The notes below the pieces were generated by a model. The model searched no databases. It worked only from the letters and a program-made list of their open reading frames with translations, and was not told the DNA's origin. A stretch of 64,000 nt of DNA from Syntrophaceae bacterium UBA6112 (GTDB taxonomy: Bacteria; Desulfobacterota; Syntrophia; Syntrophales; UBA5619): positions 75,186 through 139,185 of the forward strand of contig DIWG01000056.1 in assembly GCA_002423465.1 (NCBI GenBank), written 5' to 3'. A program made the translations under genes and the position numbers. Positions 8,186-17,277 of the stretch are shown in pieces. The first letter of the stretch is position 1, and every line of letters starts with the position of its first letter.

Positions 8186-9462
8186 TCACGTTCGCGCTCA
8201 TCGGCGGCTTCCTGCTCCTGCTGGTCATCGGGGTGCCGGTGGCCATCTCGCTTGCGGGCTCATCGCTCATCTACGTCATGCTGGAAGGGGTGCAGCCCCA
8301 TCTGGTCGTCCTGCACCGGATGATCGGCGGCATCGATTCGTTTCCCCTGCTGGCCATCCCTTTTTTCATCATGGCCGGGAGTCTGATGAACTCCGGCGGC
8401 ATCACGAATCGCATCTACGACTTTGCCCTGGCGCTGGTGGGCTGGCTCAAGGGCGGGCTCGGCCATGTGAACGTGGTGGGATCGGTCATCTTCGCCGGAA
8501 TGTCGGGGACGGCGGTGGCGGATGCGGGCGGACTCGGCAACATCGAGATCAAGGCCATGCGCGACCACGGCTACAGCGTGGACTTCGCCGTGGGGCTCAC
8601 AGGGGCTTCCTCGACCATCGGCCCCATCATTCCCCCCTCGCTTCCCTTCGTGATCTACGGCGTCATGGCCAACACCTCCATCGGGAAACTCTTCGCGGCG
8701 GGCGTCATTCCGGGGCTGGTCATGGCGCTGACCATGATGATCATGGTCACCTACTACGCCCATACCCGCGGCTGGCACCGGGACGCCCGATTCTCCATCA
8801 TTGCCCTCTGGCGGACGTTCCAGCGGGCCTTTCTGCCGCTCCTGACGCCCATCATCCTGGTGGGAGGGATGACCACCGGCGTTTTCACCCCCACCGAGGC
8901 GGCCATCGCCGCCACCGTCTACGCCATCTTCCTGGGGATGGCGGTGTACCGGACGCTGTCGCTCAAGAAACTCATCAAAGTGAGCCTGGAGACGGCGGAG
9001 ACCACGGCCCTCATCCTGCTGATCGTGGCCGGGGCCTCCATCTTCGGATACCTGATCACGCTGACGAAGGTCACGGACCATGTGTCCGCGCTTGTCCTCT
9101 CCGTCACCACAACGCCCTGGATGGTCCTGCTGATGGTGAACATCTTCCTGCTCATCGTCGGCTGCTTCATGGAGACGATCGCCGCCATCACAATCCTGGT
9201 GCCGGTGCTCCTGCCGTTGATGGACAAGATCGGCGTGGATCCGGTCCACTTCGGCCTGGTCATGGTGCTGAACCTGATGATCGGCCTGCTCACGCCGCCG
9301 GTGGGGATGGTCCTCTATATCCTGGCCCGGGTGTCGGGAATCTCCTTTGAGCGGACGACCAAGGCATGTCTGCCCTTCATGATCCCGCTGCTGATCAGCA
9401 TGGCCCTGGTCACCTACTGGCCGGCCATGGTCATGTACCTGCCGAACCTGTTCTACAAGTAG
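8182..9462 (+). CDS. dctM: TRAP transporter large permease, DctM family
   Basis: This 426-residue polytopic protein is the transport-catalysing TRAP subunit. Diagnostic stretches are IPFFIMAGSLMNSGGITNRI near residue 60, NVVGSVIFAGMSGTAVADAG near residue 97, ASSTIGPIIPPSLPFVIYGV near residue 145 and GLLTPPVGMVLYI near residue 370. The length is normal for the family. It overlaps dctQ by four bases (ATGA). The stop is followed by a 43-bp gap and then the UxaA-family dehydratase, which probably belongs to the same transcript. Confidence 0.95.
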   Translation: MITFALIGGFLLLLVIGVPVAISLAGSSLIYVMLEGVQPHLVVLHRMIGGIDSFPLLAIPFFIMAGSLMNSGGITNRIYDFALALVGWLKGGLGHVNVVGSVIFAGMSGTAVADAGGLGNIEIKAMRDHGYSVDFAVGLTGASSTIGPIIPPSLPFVIYGVMANTSIGKLFAAGVIPGLVMALTMMIMVTYYAHTRGWHRDARFSIIALWRTFQRAFLPLLTPIILVGGMTTGVFTPTEAAIAATVYAIFLGMAVYRTLSLKKLIKVSLETAETTALILLIVAGASIFGYLITLTKVTDHVSALVLSVTTTPWMVLLMVNIFLLIVGCFMETIAAITILVPVLLPLMDKIGVDPVHFGLVMVLNLMIGLLTPPVGMVLYILARVSGISFERTTKACLPFMIPLLISMALVTYWPAMVMYLPNLFYK

Positions 9463-9505
9463 CGCGTAAACCTCCGCTTCACACGAAACGGGAAATTAAA
9501 AAAAA

Positions 9506-11149
9506 ATGAAACAACGCGTACTGAAAGTGCATCCGGCCGACAACGTCATCGTCGCATTGCAGAACCTCCGAAAGGGCGAAACCATCCATTGCCGGGGGAA
9601 AGATCATGTGTTGGCAGCCGACATCAGCGCCAAACACAAATTTTTTGAACGGAATATGCAGCCCGGCGAAAAGGTGATCATGTACGGCGTGCTTGTAGGA
9701 ATGGTACAGCAATTTATACCCGCCGGCGGGCTGATGACCATCGACAACGTCAAGCATGCCGCCGACCCGTTTGGTTACCGGCCCGGCCGCTACCGCTGGA
9801 TTCCCCCGGATGTGAGCAAATTTGCCGGTCGCACCTTCAGTGGGTACCACCGCAGCGATGGCCGTGTGGGTACCGCCAATTACTGGCTGTTCATTCCCAC
9901 CGTCTTCTGCGAGAACCGGAACCTGGATGTGATTCGCGAGGCGCTGCACAGTGAACTGGGCTATGCCGTTACCGGCCGGTACAGGCAAAAAGTGAAGCGG
10001 TTGGTCGAATTGTATGCCAGGGGCGTGGAGATCGGCCGGGCGGATTTGAGCGTAAAAAGGGCGATGGGGCAAAAGGACCGCCTGTTTCATAATGTGGACG
10101 GCATCAAGTTTCTGAACCACCCGGGCGGTTGCGGCGGAACCCGCCAGGATGCCGCCCTGCTCGGCAAACTGCTGGCGGCCTATGCCGACCACCCGAATGT
10201 GGGCGGTGTGACCGTGCTGAGCCTGGGTTGCGAGAATCTGCAGGTGCCGGATTTTCTGAACGCCCTGAAGACGCGGAATCCCCATTTCGACAAACCCCTC
10301 CATATTTTTGAACATCAGAAAAGCCAAAGCGAAGATCAACTGATTACGGAAGCCATTCAACAGACATTTGCCGGGTTGATTGAGCTCAATAAAATGAAAC
10401 GCCGGCCGGCGCCGCTTTCCCAATTATGCCTGGGTGTAAAATGCGGCGGCAGCGACGGCTTCAGCGGCATCAGCGCCAACCCGGCCGTGGGCTATTGCAG
10501 CGACCTGCTGGTTTCCCTGAAGGGGAAAGTGCTGCTCGCCGAGTTCCCGGAACTCTGCGGTGCCGAACAAGACCTGATCGACCGCACCCGCGAGGAGGCC
10601 GCCGCGAAAAAATTCATCCGCCTGATGACGGCCTATAATGAGGCCGCTCATCAGGTAGGGTCGGGCTTTCACATGAACCCGTCGCCCGGCAACATCAAAG
10701 ACGGCCTGATTACCGATGCCATCAAAAGCACCGGCGCCGCCAGAAAAGGCGGGACGTCTCCCGTGGAAGACGTGCTCGATTACACCGAACCGGCGATAAA
10801 ACCGGGACTGAATCTGGTGTGCACCCCCGGAAACGATGTGGAAGCGACCACGGGGCAGGCGGCCAGCGGCGCCACTCTTATTTTATTTACCACCGGCCTG
10901 GGGACACCCACCGGCAACCCCGTTTGCCCGGTGATCAAGGTGGCGACCAACAGTTCGCTCGCCGGCCGCATGACCGACATCATCGACATTGACACCGGTC
11001 CCATTATTGAGGGCGATAAAACCATTGAAGAAATGGGCGAACAGATCCTGGAATACTGCATTCAGGCGGCCGGCGGCGAGGTTACCCCCAAAGCCGTTCT
11101 GCTCAACCAGGACGACTTCATTCCCTGGAAACAGGGGGTCAGTTTGTAG
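9506..11149 (+). CDS. UxaA/GarD-family dehydratase (altronate or galactarate type)
   Basis: This 547-residue protein is a full-length fused member of the altronate/galactarate dehydratase family. It has an N-terminal SAF-like domain (LKVHPADNVIVALQNLRKGE) and a large catalytic domain with FSGYHRSDGRVGTANYWLF, LNHPGGCGGTRQD, LGVKCGGSDGFSGISANPA and VCTPGNDVEATTGQAASGA. Members remove water from sugar acids to give 2-keto-3-deoxy acids, using Fe(II); the related SuyAB pair acts on sulfolactate, so the substrate remains open. The ribosome site is poor (an A-rich leader with GGGAA further up). Together with the TRAP transporter, the zinc dehydrogenase and the facing DapA-type aldolase it suggests a dehydration-then-aldol-cleavage route for an imported hydroxy-acid. 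Confidence 0.88.
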   Translation: MKQRVLKVHPADNVIVALQNLRKGETIHCRGKDHVLAADISAKHKFFERNMQPGEKVIMYGVLVGMVQQFIPAGGLMTIDNVKHAADPFGYRPGRYRWIPPDVSKFAGRTFSGYHRSDGRVGTANYWLFIPTVFCENRNLDVIREALHSELGYAVTGRYRQKVKRLVELYARGVEIGRADLSVKRAMGQKDRLFHNVDGIKFLNHPGGCGGTRQDAALLGKLLAAYADHPNVGGVTVLSLGCENLQVPDFLNALKTRNPHFDKPLHIFEHQKSQSEDQLITEAIQQTFAGLIELNKMKRRPAPLSQLCLGVKCGGSDGFSGISANPAVGYCSDLLVSLKGKVLLAEFPELCGAEQDLIDRTREEAAAKKFIRLMTAYNEAAHQVGSGFHMNPSPGNIKDGLITDAIKSTGAARKGGTSPVEDVLDYTEPAIKPGLNLVCTPGNDVEATTGQAASGATLILFTTGLGTPTGNPVCPVIKVATNSSLAGRMTDIIDIDTGPIIEGDKTIEEMGEQILEYCIQAAGGEVTPKAVLLNQDDFIPWKQGVSL

Positions 11150-11230
11150 TCTTGAACGCAGGGATGTGCCCATGGTCAACGATCCCTGCCTTTTGCCCCG
11201 GCATCAGATGGCTGAAAATAGGAGAAATGG

Positions 11231-12244
11231 ATGAAAGCGATCGTTCTTCGTGCACCAAAGGATATTTCCATCATGGAAGTATCTGACGGGTCGCGAAAGG
11301 AAAATGAAGTGATGATCAAGGTCCGCGGCATGGGGATCTGCGGATCGGATATTGCCGCGTTCAAGGGAATCAACCCCCTGGTGAGTTACCCGCGGATCAT
11401 CGGCCATGAAATTGCGGGGGAGGTTCTTGAAGCGCCCGAGGGCGAAACGGAACTGATGCCCGGCGACCGGGTGGTCATCGAGCCCTATGTGTATTGCGGC
11501 AAATGTTATCCCTGCCTGACCCAGAGAATGAACTGTTGCGAAAATCTGACCGTACGGGGTGTGCATGTCGATGGAGGGATGTCGGAATTTTGCTATCATC
11601 CGCGCCATCTGGTTCACAAGGCGCCTGCCGATGTCTCGTGGACGCATCTTGCCATGGTTGAACCTCTGACCATCGCGATTCATGCCGTTCAACGCGCCCA
11701 TGTTGCCGAGGGAGAGCATCTCGTGGTGACCGGATCGGGTCCGATCGGAATTCTGGCCGCGCAGTATGCTTTGGCGATCGGAGCCGTTCCGATTGTGGTT
11801 GACCCGCTCGATGAGCGTCTGGCGTTAGCACGTTCGCTGGGCATTCCTTATGGGATCAATCCGGTAAAGGAAAGCGCCGTTGAACGCATCAGAGAAATGA
11901 CCGGCGGAAGAATGGCGGAAGCGGTGGTTGAGGCTTCGGGAAGCGATGCTGCGATTCGCAGCAGTATCGACTATGCGGCATACTCGGGAAGGATCTCGCT
12001 GGTCGGATGGCCAAAGGGTGAAGTTTCTCTGGTGACGGCCATGATTACCAAAAAAGAGCTCGATGTGATGGGATCGCGAAACAGTTTCCGGGATTTTCAG
12101 GAAAGCATCGATCTGATCGCCGGAAACAGGATCGATGTGGCTTCTCTCGTTACGCGCACGGTATCGTTCGGAGAGATTCCCGCTGCTGTAAAAGAGATTG
12201 CGGCGTATCCTGAAAGATTCATGAAATCAGTGGCTTTGATGTAG
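11231..12244 (+). CDS. Zinc-dependent alcohol (sorbitol/threonine-type) dehydrogenase
   Basis: This 337-residue medium-chain dehydrogenase keeps both zinc sites. Catalytic ligands are in GICGSD (about residue 36) and GHE (about residue 58). The structural zinc cysteines are in CGKCYPCLTQRMNCC (about residues 89-103). The Rossmann motif GSGPIGILAAQYA follows near residue 168. ATG 11231 follows TAGGAGAA at proper distance. It would oxidise a secondary hydroxyl of a polyol or sugar acid with NAD(P)+, upstream or downstream of the UxaA-type dehydratase that precedes it by 81 bp. The exact substrate cannot be read from sequence. Confidence 0.9.
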   Translation: MKAIVLRAPKDISIMEVSDGSRKENEVMIKVRGMGICGSDIAAFKGINPLVSYPRIIGHEIAGEVLEAPEGETELMPGDRVVIEPYVYCGKCYPCLTQRMNCCENLTVRGVHVDGGMSEFCYHPRHLVHKAPADVSWTHLAMVEPLTIAIHAVQRAHVAEGEHLVVTGSGPIGILAAQYALAIGAVPIVVDPLDERLALARSLGIPYGINPVKESAVERIREMTGGRMAEAVVEASGSDAAIRSSIDYAAYSGRISLVGWPKGEVSLVTAMITKKELDVMGSRNSFRDFQESIDLIAGNRIDVASLVTRTVSFGEIPAAVKEIAAYPERFMKSVALM

Positions 12245-12268
12245 AGACCCCCTCCACGCCGGAACGGT

Positions 12269-12451
12269 TTAGCAAGGAATAACTTGGCTTTGGGTCCGCA
12301 ATCGGTTCCATGGTTTGCGGGTGCCCCGCACCACCGGATAGCCGGGCCGCCCGGTTTTCATCCAGTCGACGATGTTCATGGCGGCCCGGCGGAAAATATC
12401 CCGCTCCAGCGATATATCGAGAACGTCATGGTCGGTAAACAAAACCTTCAT
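12269..12451 (-). pseudogene. Internally deleted D-2-hydroxyacid dehydrogenase remnant
   Basis: This 60-codon frame begins MKVLFTDHDVLDISLERDIF, which resembles the first 20 residues of 3-phosphoglycerate-dehydrogenase-like D-2-hydroxyacid dehydrogenases. It then continues without interruption as RAAMNIVDWMKTGRPGYPV, which resembles the C-terminal helix and tail of the same family (usual form RAAxNVVxxLxGxxPxxxVN). Roughly 270 residues holding the NAD-binding and catalytic domains are missing, so an in-frame internal deletion is the simplest explanation. The ATG overlaps the stop of the DapA-family gene (ATGA), showing it was a coupled member of this operon. The product cannot be an active dehydrogenase. 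The family assignment rests on two short matches and should be checked. Confidence 0.65.
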
Positions 12452-13383
12452 GGGCGATCCTTTCGAACCATGGTCGGTTGATTCAGCTTTTCCAAAATGG
12501 GTTGCATGATCTTTTCGATTCTGGCCTTCACCGTTTCAAATTTAAACTGCTCGGCATCAGACAGCGGCTGCTTGGGCGGGCCCATCTCAAAACCCCTCGT
12601 CTCCAGGGCTACTTTGAACCCCAACGGAAACGGCATGGCAAACATGGCGCGCACCGCGAGCAGTATGGAAAACTGCAGCTCCCTCGCCCGGTCATAATGG
12701 CCTTCCTGCCAGGCGTTGTAAATCCCCACCATGATCTCCGGCAGAATGCCGGAAGTGGCCGTCATGCACCCTTTGCCGCCGGCCATCAGACACGCCAGAA
12801 ATGTCTCTTCCCTTCCCGTCAAAAAATTCGTCTCTTCCCTGGCAAGTCTGACCTTATCCATAAAGTGCATAAGATCAACCATGCTTCCGCTGCTGTCCTT
12901 CATCCCCACGACGTTCTTGCGGCGGGAAAGACGCTTCACGACATCGTAACTGATCGGCTGCGTAAAGAGCGGAATGTTGTAGAGGATCACCGGGATGTCC
13001 ACGGCATCGATGATCGCCTCGAAATACTTTTCGATCATCTCCTGTGAAAGCGGGAAGAAATAGGGCGGAGCGATCACGATCCCATCGCAACCCAGTTTTT
13101 TCGCCTTTTCGGCCAGATAAATGGATTCGGCCGGTTGGCTGCTCCCCACGCCCGGTGTTACCCGGACCCGACCCCGGTTTTGATCGACGACAACCTCCAT
13201 CATTCGAATCTTTTCTTCCCGTGTCAGATGAATGGATTCCCCGCACGAGCTGACAGGAAATAATCCGTGTACACCCGCTTCGATCTGGAAATCAACCATC
13301 CGCCTCAATTCCGTTTCATTCACGGTCCCATCGGCGGAAAAAGGGGTTAGCATTGCCACATGGACGCCCTCAGGCTTGAACAT
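12448..13383 (-). CDS. DapA/NanA-family aldolase (dihydrodipicolinate synthase-like)
   Basis: This 311-residue protein is a class I aldolase of the dihydrodipicolinate synthase / N-acetylneuraminate lyase family. The Schiff-base lysine is in NVVGMKDSSG (about residue 163), the catalytic tyrosine in VILYNIPL (about residue 136), and the substrate-binding SSCGES motif replaces the usual GTTGE near residue 46. The family includes 2-keto-3-deoxy-sugar-acid aldolases, which fits the facing UxaA-type dehydratase. ATG 13383 sits 6 nt after GGAGG; an ATG three bases upstream (13386) overlaps the oxidoreductase stop as ATGA. It is the third gene of a coupled minus-strand operon. Confidence 0.88.
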   Translation of the reverse strand: MFKPEGVHVAMLTPFSADGTVNETELRRMVDFQIEAGVHGLFPVSSCGESIHLTREEKIRMMEVVVDQNRGRVRVTPGVGSSQPAESIYLAEKAKKLGCDGIVIAPPYFFPLSQEMIEKYFEAIIDAVDIPVILYNIPLFTQPISYDVVKRLSRRKNVVGMKDSSGSMVDLMHFMDKVRLAREETNFLTGREETFLACLMAGGKGCMTATSGILPEIMVGIYNAWQEGHYDRARELQFSILLAVRAMFAMPFPLGFKVALETRGFEMGPPKQPLSDAEQFKFETVKARIEKIMQPILEKLNQPTMVRKDRP

Positions 13384-15221
13384 CATTGACCTCCATTATC
13401 TTGATAAATGCCCAGTTCTTTCAACGTTTTCTCCGTCGGTATTCCGTCCGCATCCCAGCCCCGCACGAAGTAATAGTCTTTCATCAACTGGCCCAGATCC
13501 GCAACCCGATCCCGGGAACGTCCCTCCTTCAGGCGCTCCCTGAAAAATCTCTTCGGCAGGGTATCCTGCTCCCGGGTTAAACCTTCCCGCAAATTGAATA
13601 GCCGCACAAGATTGTTGACCCTCTCGCCGATTTTTAGAATAGCCTTGGCATCGGCAAAGGCCTCCATTCCGGTCGCCGCGTGCAGCAGCGGCACGATCTG
13701 TTTCAAGTTCATCGCGAATGTCGCAAACAGGCAGATGCCGAGGGAATTGATCATGCAGAAGAGATCCTGCTGATTTTTGACAAATTCGGCCTTGAACTCA
13801 TCGGAAAATGGATCCATCCTCTGCTCCGCCGACAGAAGCTCTTCTCCGACGGGCCAGGAGCGAAGATGACACCCTCCCCGATCGCTCGTTGCATACGCCA
13901 GGGCCATCCCGGTCGATCCACGGGGATCATACGCCGGCAGCTCGAGCCCCTTGACGTGCATCGCAAATTCCGCCGCGCCCTTCACCCTCTCGGCAATCCG
14001 CTTCACCCCTTCCCCCCAGAGAGCCCCGGGGCCCTCCCGCTTGCCGATCAGGTGTATCGCCCGGATGATTCCCTCCGCGTTTCCGAAACGAAGCGGAAAT
14101 CCGATGTCGGCTTCCGTCAAAACCCCCTTTTCGACACATTCCATCAGAAACCCGATCACATTTCCGGTGGAAACAGCGTCTATGCCGTAAAGATCACACA
14201 GATACTCCGCCTCGACGATGGAGCCGATATCGGCATTGTCGCACTGGGCGCCGAAAGCCCAGACATTCTCATAATCGAGCCCTTCGGTAAAGCTTCCCTT
14301 GTAGTTTCCCTCCTTGACCTCGGCAATCTTGCTGCAGTAAATCGGACATCCGAAACAGGCCCGGTCCCGGACATAAAGCGCCCGAAGCGTTTCCTCATTG
14401 ATCTGCCGGGTTCCGTCAAATTTGCCCTTCTGAAAATTCCTCACCGGATGAATTCCGGCGTCATCCATACAGGAGAGAATCACATTGGTTCCGTATTTCT
14501 GCCGGCCGCCGCCGGTGTCCGGATGGATGGCCAGTTCATTGTAGGCCTCCCGGCACATGATCATGAACCTTTCGGGATCATGAATCGCGATCCCTCCCGT
14601 ACCCCGGACCGCCAGAGCCTTCAGATTCTTCGATCCCATCACGGCGCCGGCGCCCCCCCTGCCGAGCGCCCGGTATTCGGAGATGATCCCGGCAATCAGC
14701 GCCCCTCTCTCTCCCGCGGGGCCGATGCAGGCAACCCGGAATTCTTTCCCGTAATCGTCTTTGATCCGGCGATGCGTGGCGATGGTGTCCAGTCCCCAGA
14801 GTTCGGGAACCGGTTTCAGATGGACCCGGTCGTCGTCGATCACGAGCATCACCGGGCCTGCGGCACGCCCCCGGACAATGATCATGTCGAAGCCCGCATA
14901 CTTGAGTTCCGGCCCGAAAAAACCGCCGCAGTTGGCGTCGAGCCACAGGCCGGTTGCCGGGCTCTTCGTGCAGACCTCAAAACGTCCGCTCGCGGGCGTC
15001 AAGGTCCCCGTCAGCGGACCGGCGGCAAAAACCAGGATGTTTTCCGGGGAGAGAGGCGGACATCGAGCGGGCAGTTGCTCGAAAAGGATCTTCGCCCCAA
15101 AACCCTTCCCGCCCATGTATTTGCCCGCCAATTCCGGATCAAGGGAAAATTCCCGGATGGTCTCTTTTCCGAGGTCCACATCGAGCACTTTCCCCGCATA
15201 ACCTCCCAGCTTGTTGCTCAT
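13383..15221 (-). CDS. Aldehyde:ferredoxin oxidoreductase (tungsten/AOR family)
   Basis: This 612-residue protein is a full-length AOR-family enzyme, which oxidises aldehydes to acids with ferredoxin using a tungsto- or molybdopterin and one [4Fe-4S] cluster. Visible features are the N-terminal GKVLDVDLGKETI, CGGFFGPELKYAGFDMIIV near residue 87, the pterin-contact stretch GGAGAVMGSKNLKALAVRG, and the cluster motif CFGCPIYC with a later Cys in LGICLFATF near residue 500. ATG 15221 overlaps the ferredoxin stop (ATGA). The substrate is unknown; an aldehyde released by the adjacent DapA-type aldolase is an attractive guess. A ferredoxin-linked aldehyde oxidation is typical of fermentative or syntrophic anaerobes. 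Confidence 0.93.
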   Translation of the reverse strand: MSNKLGGYAGKVLDVDLGKETIREFSLDPELAGKYMGGKGFGAKILFEQLPARCPPLSPENILVFAAGPLTGTLTPASGRFEVCTKSPATGLWLDANCGGFFGPELKYAGFDMIIVRGRAAGPVMLVIDDDRVHLKPVPELWGLDTIATHRRIKDDYGKEFRVACIGPAGERGALIAGIISEYRALGRGGAGAVMGSKNLKALAVRGTGGIAIHDPERFMIMCREAYNELAIHPDTGGGRQKYGTNVILSCMDDAGIHPVRNFQKGKFDGTRQINEETLRALYVRDRACFGCPIYCSKIAEVKEGNYKGSFTEGLDYENVWAFGAQCDNADIGSIVEAEYLCDLYGIDAVSTGNVIGFLMECVEKGVLTEADIGFPLRFGNAEGIIRAIHLIGKREGPGALWGEGVKRIAERVKGAAEFAMHVKGLELPAYDPRGSTGMALAYATSDRGGCHLRSWPVGEELLSAEQRMDPFSDEFKAEFVKNQQDLFCMINSLGICLFATFAMNLKQIVPLLHAATGMEAFADAKAILKIGERVNNLVRLFNLREGLTREQDTLPKRFFRERLKEGRSRDRVADLGQLMKDYYFVRGWDADGIPTEKTLKELGIYQDNGGQ

Positions 15222-15619
15222 CGCTTCATCCTCTCTATCGCCCGGGTGGGACACCATTGAACACATTGAAATTCACCCTCGCACGTATCGCAGATCAGCG
15301 GCAGGCGGGTGTGGGAATCCAGATGGATTCCGTTTACGGGACAGGCTTCCGCACATTGTCCGCAGCCGTCGCACCGGTCCTTGTCGAGCCGGATCCACCG
15401 GTCCCAGGCGAGCGCGGCGGTCGGGCAGGCGGCGACGCATTCATGGTCTTTACAGGCCAGGCAAACGCTGATCACCGGCGCCTCCGGCCAGTCGACCTCG
15501 ACACGGATGCGGGATCGCTTCGTGGTGTTTTCTCCGAAATGCCGCCAGCAGCAAATCTCCATGCAGATCTGGCATTCCGTACATCGGGAATGTCTGATTT
15601 TGATCATCATTTTCACCAT
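15218..15619 (-). CDS. Polyferredoxin-like 4Fe-4S protein, AOR partner
   Basis: This 133-residue protein carries four cysteine clusters: CTECQICMEIC, CLACKDHECVAAC, CDGCGQCAEAC and CDTCEGEFQCVQWC. The spacing resembles the HycB/DmsB-type iron-sulfur subunits that accompany aldehyde oxidoreductases and carry electrons away from them. It heads the operon and its stop overlaps the AOR start by four bases, so roughly equal amounts of both are expected. The start could be ATG 15619 or an in-frame ATG at 15610; neither has a strong ribosome site. It should act in the cytoplasm. Confidence 0.88.
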   Translation of the reverse strand: MVKMMIKIRHSRCTECQICMEICCWRHFGENTTKRSRIRVEVDWPEAPVISVCLACKDHECVAACPTAALAWDRWIRLDKDRCDGCGQCAEACPVNGIHLDSHTRLPLICDTCEGEFQCVQWCPTRAIERMKR

Positions 15620-15759
15620 TTCTTGCGTTGAGTGAACGGGCTTTTCTCCATGTTGCAGGTTGAATTCAGGATAACGTCTATACCACGAAGCCGGACATCC
15701 GTGGCATAAACAGAATCATCTCGGGAAGATGCGTGATTGAAACACGGTTATCTCCGCCA

Positions 15760-15782
15760 CCAAGAAAGGAAATATTTCTTGG
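15760..15782. promoter_or_regulatory. Inverted repeat (candidate operator) abutting a -35-like TTGACA
   Basis: CCAAGAAA (15760-15767) and TTTCTTGG (15775-15782) form a perfect 8-bp inverted repeat with a 7-bp spacer. TTGACA follows directly at 15783-15788, pointing to the LarA-like gene. No good -10 hexamer is seen at 16-18 bp, so the promoter could need an activator. The site lies between two divergent units and could control both. Confidence 0.45.
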
Positions 15783-15898
15783 TTGACATTCTATGAAGAA
15801 TGGTTTTGTGTGTCAATTGAATCTTGAACCTTTAAGAAACTTGAATATCTCAACCCTTTTCTGCTAAGAAAAATCATGAACGGGAGTATGGAGGAAGG

Positions 15899-17176
15899 GT
15901 GATTGAATCTTTAGATTTACAGCGGTTCTCCGCCATTGTGTTGCCGAGATTCGTAAAAGTGAAACAACACTTCGTAAAAGAGCGGATTCACAACATTGCG
16001 AAAGAAGTTAGGGCGCAGTCGGCGCCTCACGTAACCCATCTCAAAGGTCAAAAAATTGCAGTCGGGATCGGAAGCCGGGGAATTGCCAATATCAAGGAAA
16101 TCGCCCAGACTCTTGTCGATGAATTGAGAGCGGCGGGAGCCGAACCATCGATCATCCCCGCCATGGGCAGCCATGGAGGGGCAACGGCCTCCGGACAAGC
16201 CGAAGTGTTGGCATCGTATGGGATTACACCGGCAAGCATGGGCGTGCCGATCGACGCCTCCATGGAGGTGGCGAGCATCGGGGATCTTGAGCCGGGGCTT
16301 CCCGTTTACGTAGCCAAGAGTGCACTGCAGGCGGATGGCATTGTCGTGATTGCCCGTGTGAAGGCTCATACCGCCTTCAGAGGCCCGATCGAAAGCGGCG
16401 TGGCGAAGATGTTGACGATTGGAATGGGCAAACAAATCGGGGCTGATTTCATCCATAATCAGGGCTTTGGCCGTTTTGCAGAACTGATTCCCAGGATGGC
16501 GCAGGTGGTGGTTGAAAAGACCAAAATGCTGTTTGCGCTGGGGATAGTTGAAAACGCCTATGAACAATCCTACAGGATCGAGGCGTTTACCCGCAAAGAT
16601 ATCCTGGCGATGGAAAAGGAGAAGGTGTTGCTCGCAGAGAGCAAAAGGATTATGGGGCGGATCCTGTTTCCCGAGTTTGATGCGTTGGTAATCGAAGAAA
16701 TTGGAAAGAACATTAGTGGGGATGGTCAAGATCCCAATGTCACGGGCTTATATATAACCATGTATTGCGATGGGGGGCCGAAATTTCAAAAAAGCGTGAT
16801 ATTTGACTTGTCTGACGAAACCCATGGGAACGCCAATGGGATGGGGAGCGCCGACGTGATCACACGAAACTTATTTGACAAGATCAATTTTATCAGCACC
16901 TATACCAATGCCTTCACCAGTACGGAGTTTTTGCCGGTAAAGATTCCCATGGTCGCGGGCACCAAGGAGGATGCGCTGCGGATTGCCCTCAAGACCTGTA
17001 ATGGGGTAGCCCCTGGGAAACAACGGGTCGTGTGGATTAAAAACACCTTTGCGCTGGAAGAAATCGTGATCAGTGAGGCCCTGCTGGAAGAGGCGCAGGC
17101 GCATGCTCAAATTAAAATATTGACCCAACCCGGCGATATCACCTTTCAGCAGGGAGAACCCATATTCCCGTGGTAA
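15899..17176 (+). CDS. LarA-like nickel-dependent racemase homologue (DUF2088 domain)
   Basis: This 425-residue protein belongs to the lactate racemase N-terminal-domain (DUF2088/LarA) family. Typical stretches are AVGIGSRGIANIKEIAQTL near residue 60, PAMGSHGGATASGQ near residue 90 and VVIARVKAHTAFRGPIESGV near residue 152. LarA epimerises lactate with a nickel-pincer cofactor made by LarB, LarC and LarE, none of which is in this window; relatives act on other 2-hydroxy acids. No ATG fits; GTG 15899 is the first possible start and lies only 4 nt after GGAGG, which is tight. The gene diverges from the ferredoxin-AOR-aldolase operon. It may adjust the stereochemistry of the hydroxy-acid fed into this cluster. 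Confidence 0.8.
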   Translation: MIESLDLQRFSAIVLPRFVKVKQHFVKERIHNIAKEVRAQSAPHVTHLKGQKIAVGIGSRGIANIKEIAQTLVDELRAAGAEPSIIPAMGSHGGATASGQAEVLASYGITPASMGVPIDASMEVASIGDLEPGLPVYVAKSALQADGIVVIARVKAHTAFRGPIESGVAKMLTIGMGKQIGADFIHNQGFGRFAELIPRMAQVVVEKTKMLFALGIVENAYEQSYRIEAFTRKDILAMEKEKVLLAESKRIMGRILFPEFDALVIEEIGKNISGDGQDPNVTGLYITMYCDGGPKFQKSVIFDLSDETHGNANGMGSADVITRNLFDKINFISTYTNAFTSTEFLPVKIPMVAGTKEDALRIALKTCNGVAPGKQRVVWIKNTFALEEIVISEALLEEAQAHAQIKILTQPGDITFQQGEPIFPW

Positions 17177-17277
17177 AAGGGATGGTGAAGAAAACCGACG
17201 AATCTCAGGGCTGAAGGGAAGGGCCGCCCTGCCGCGCCGCTCGGTGGAAGGAGCGGATTTCGGGGGTTCCGCTTACT

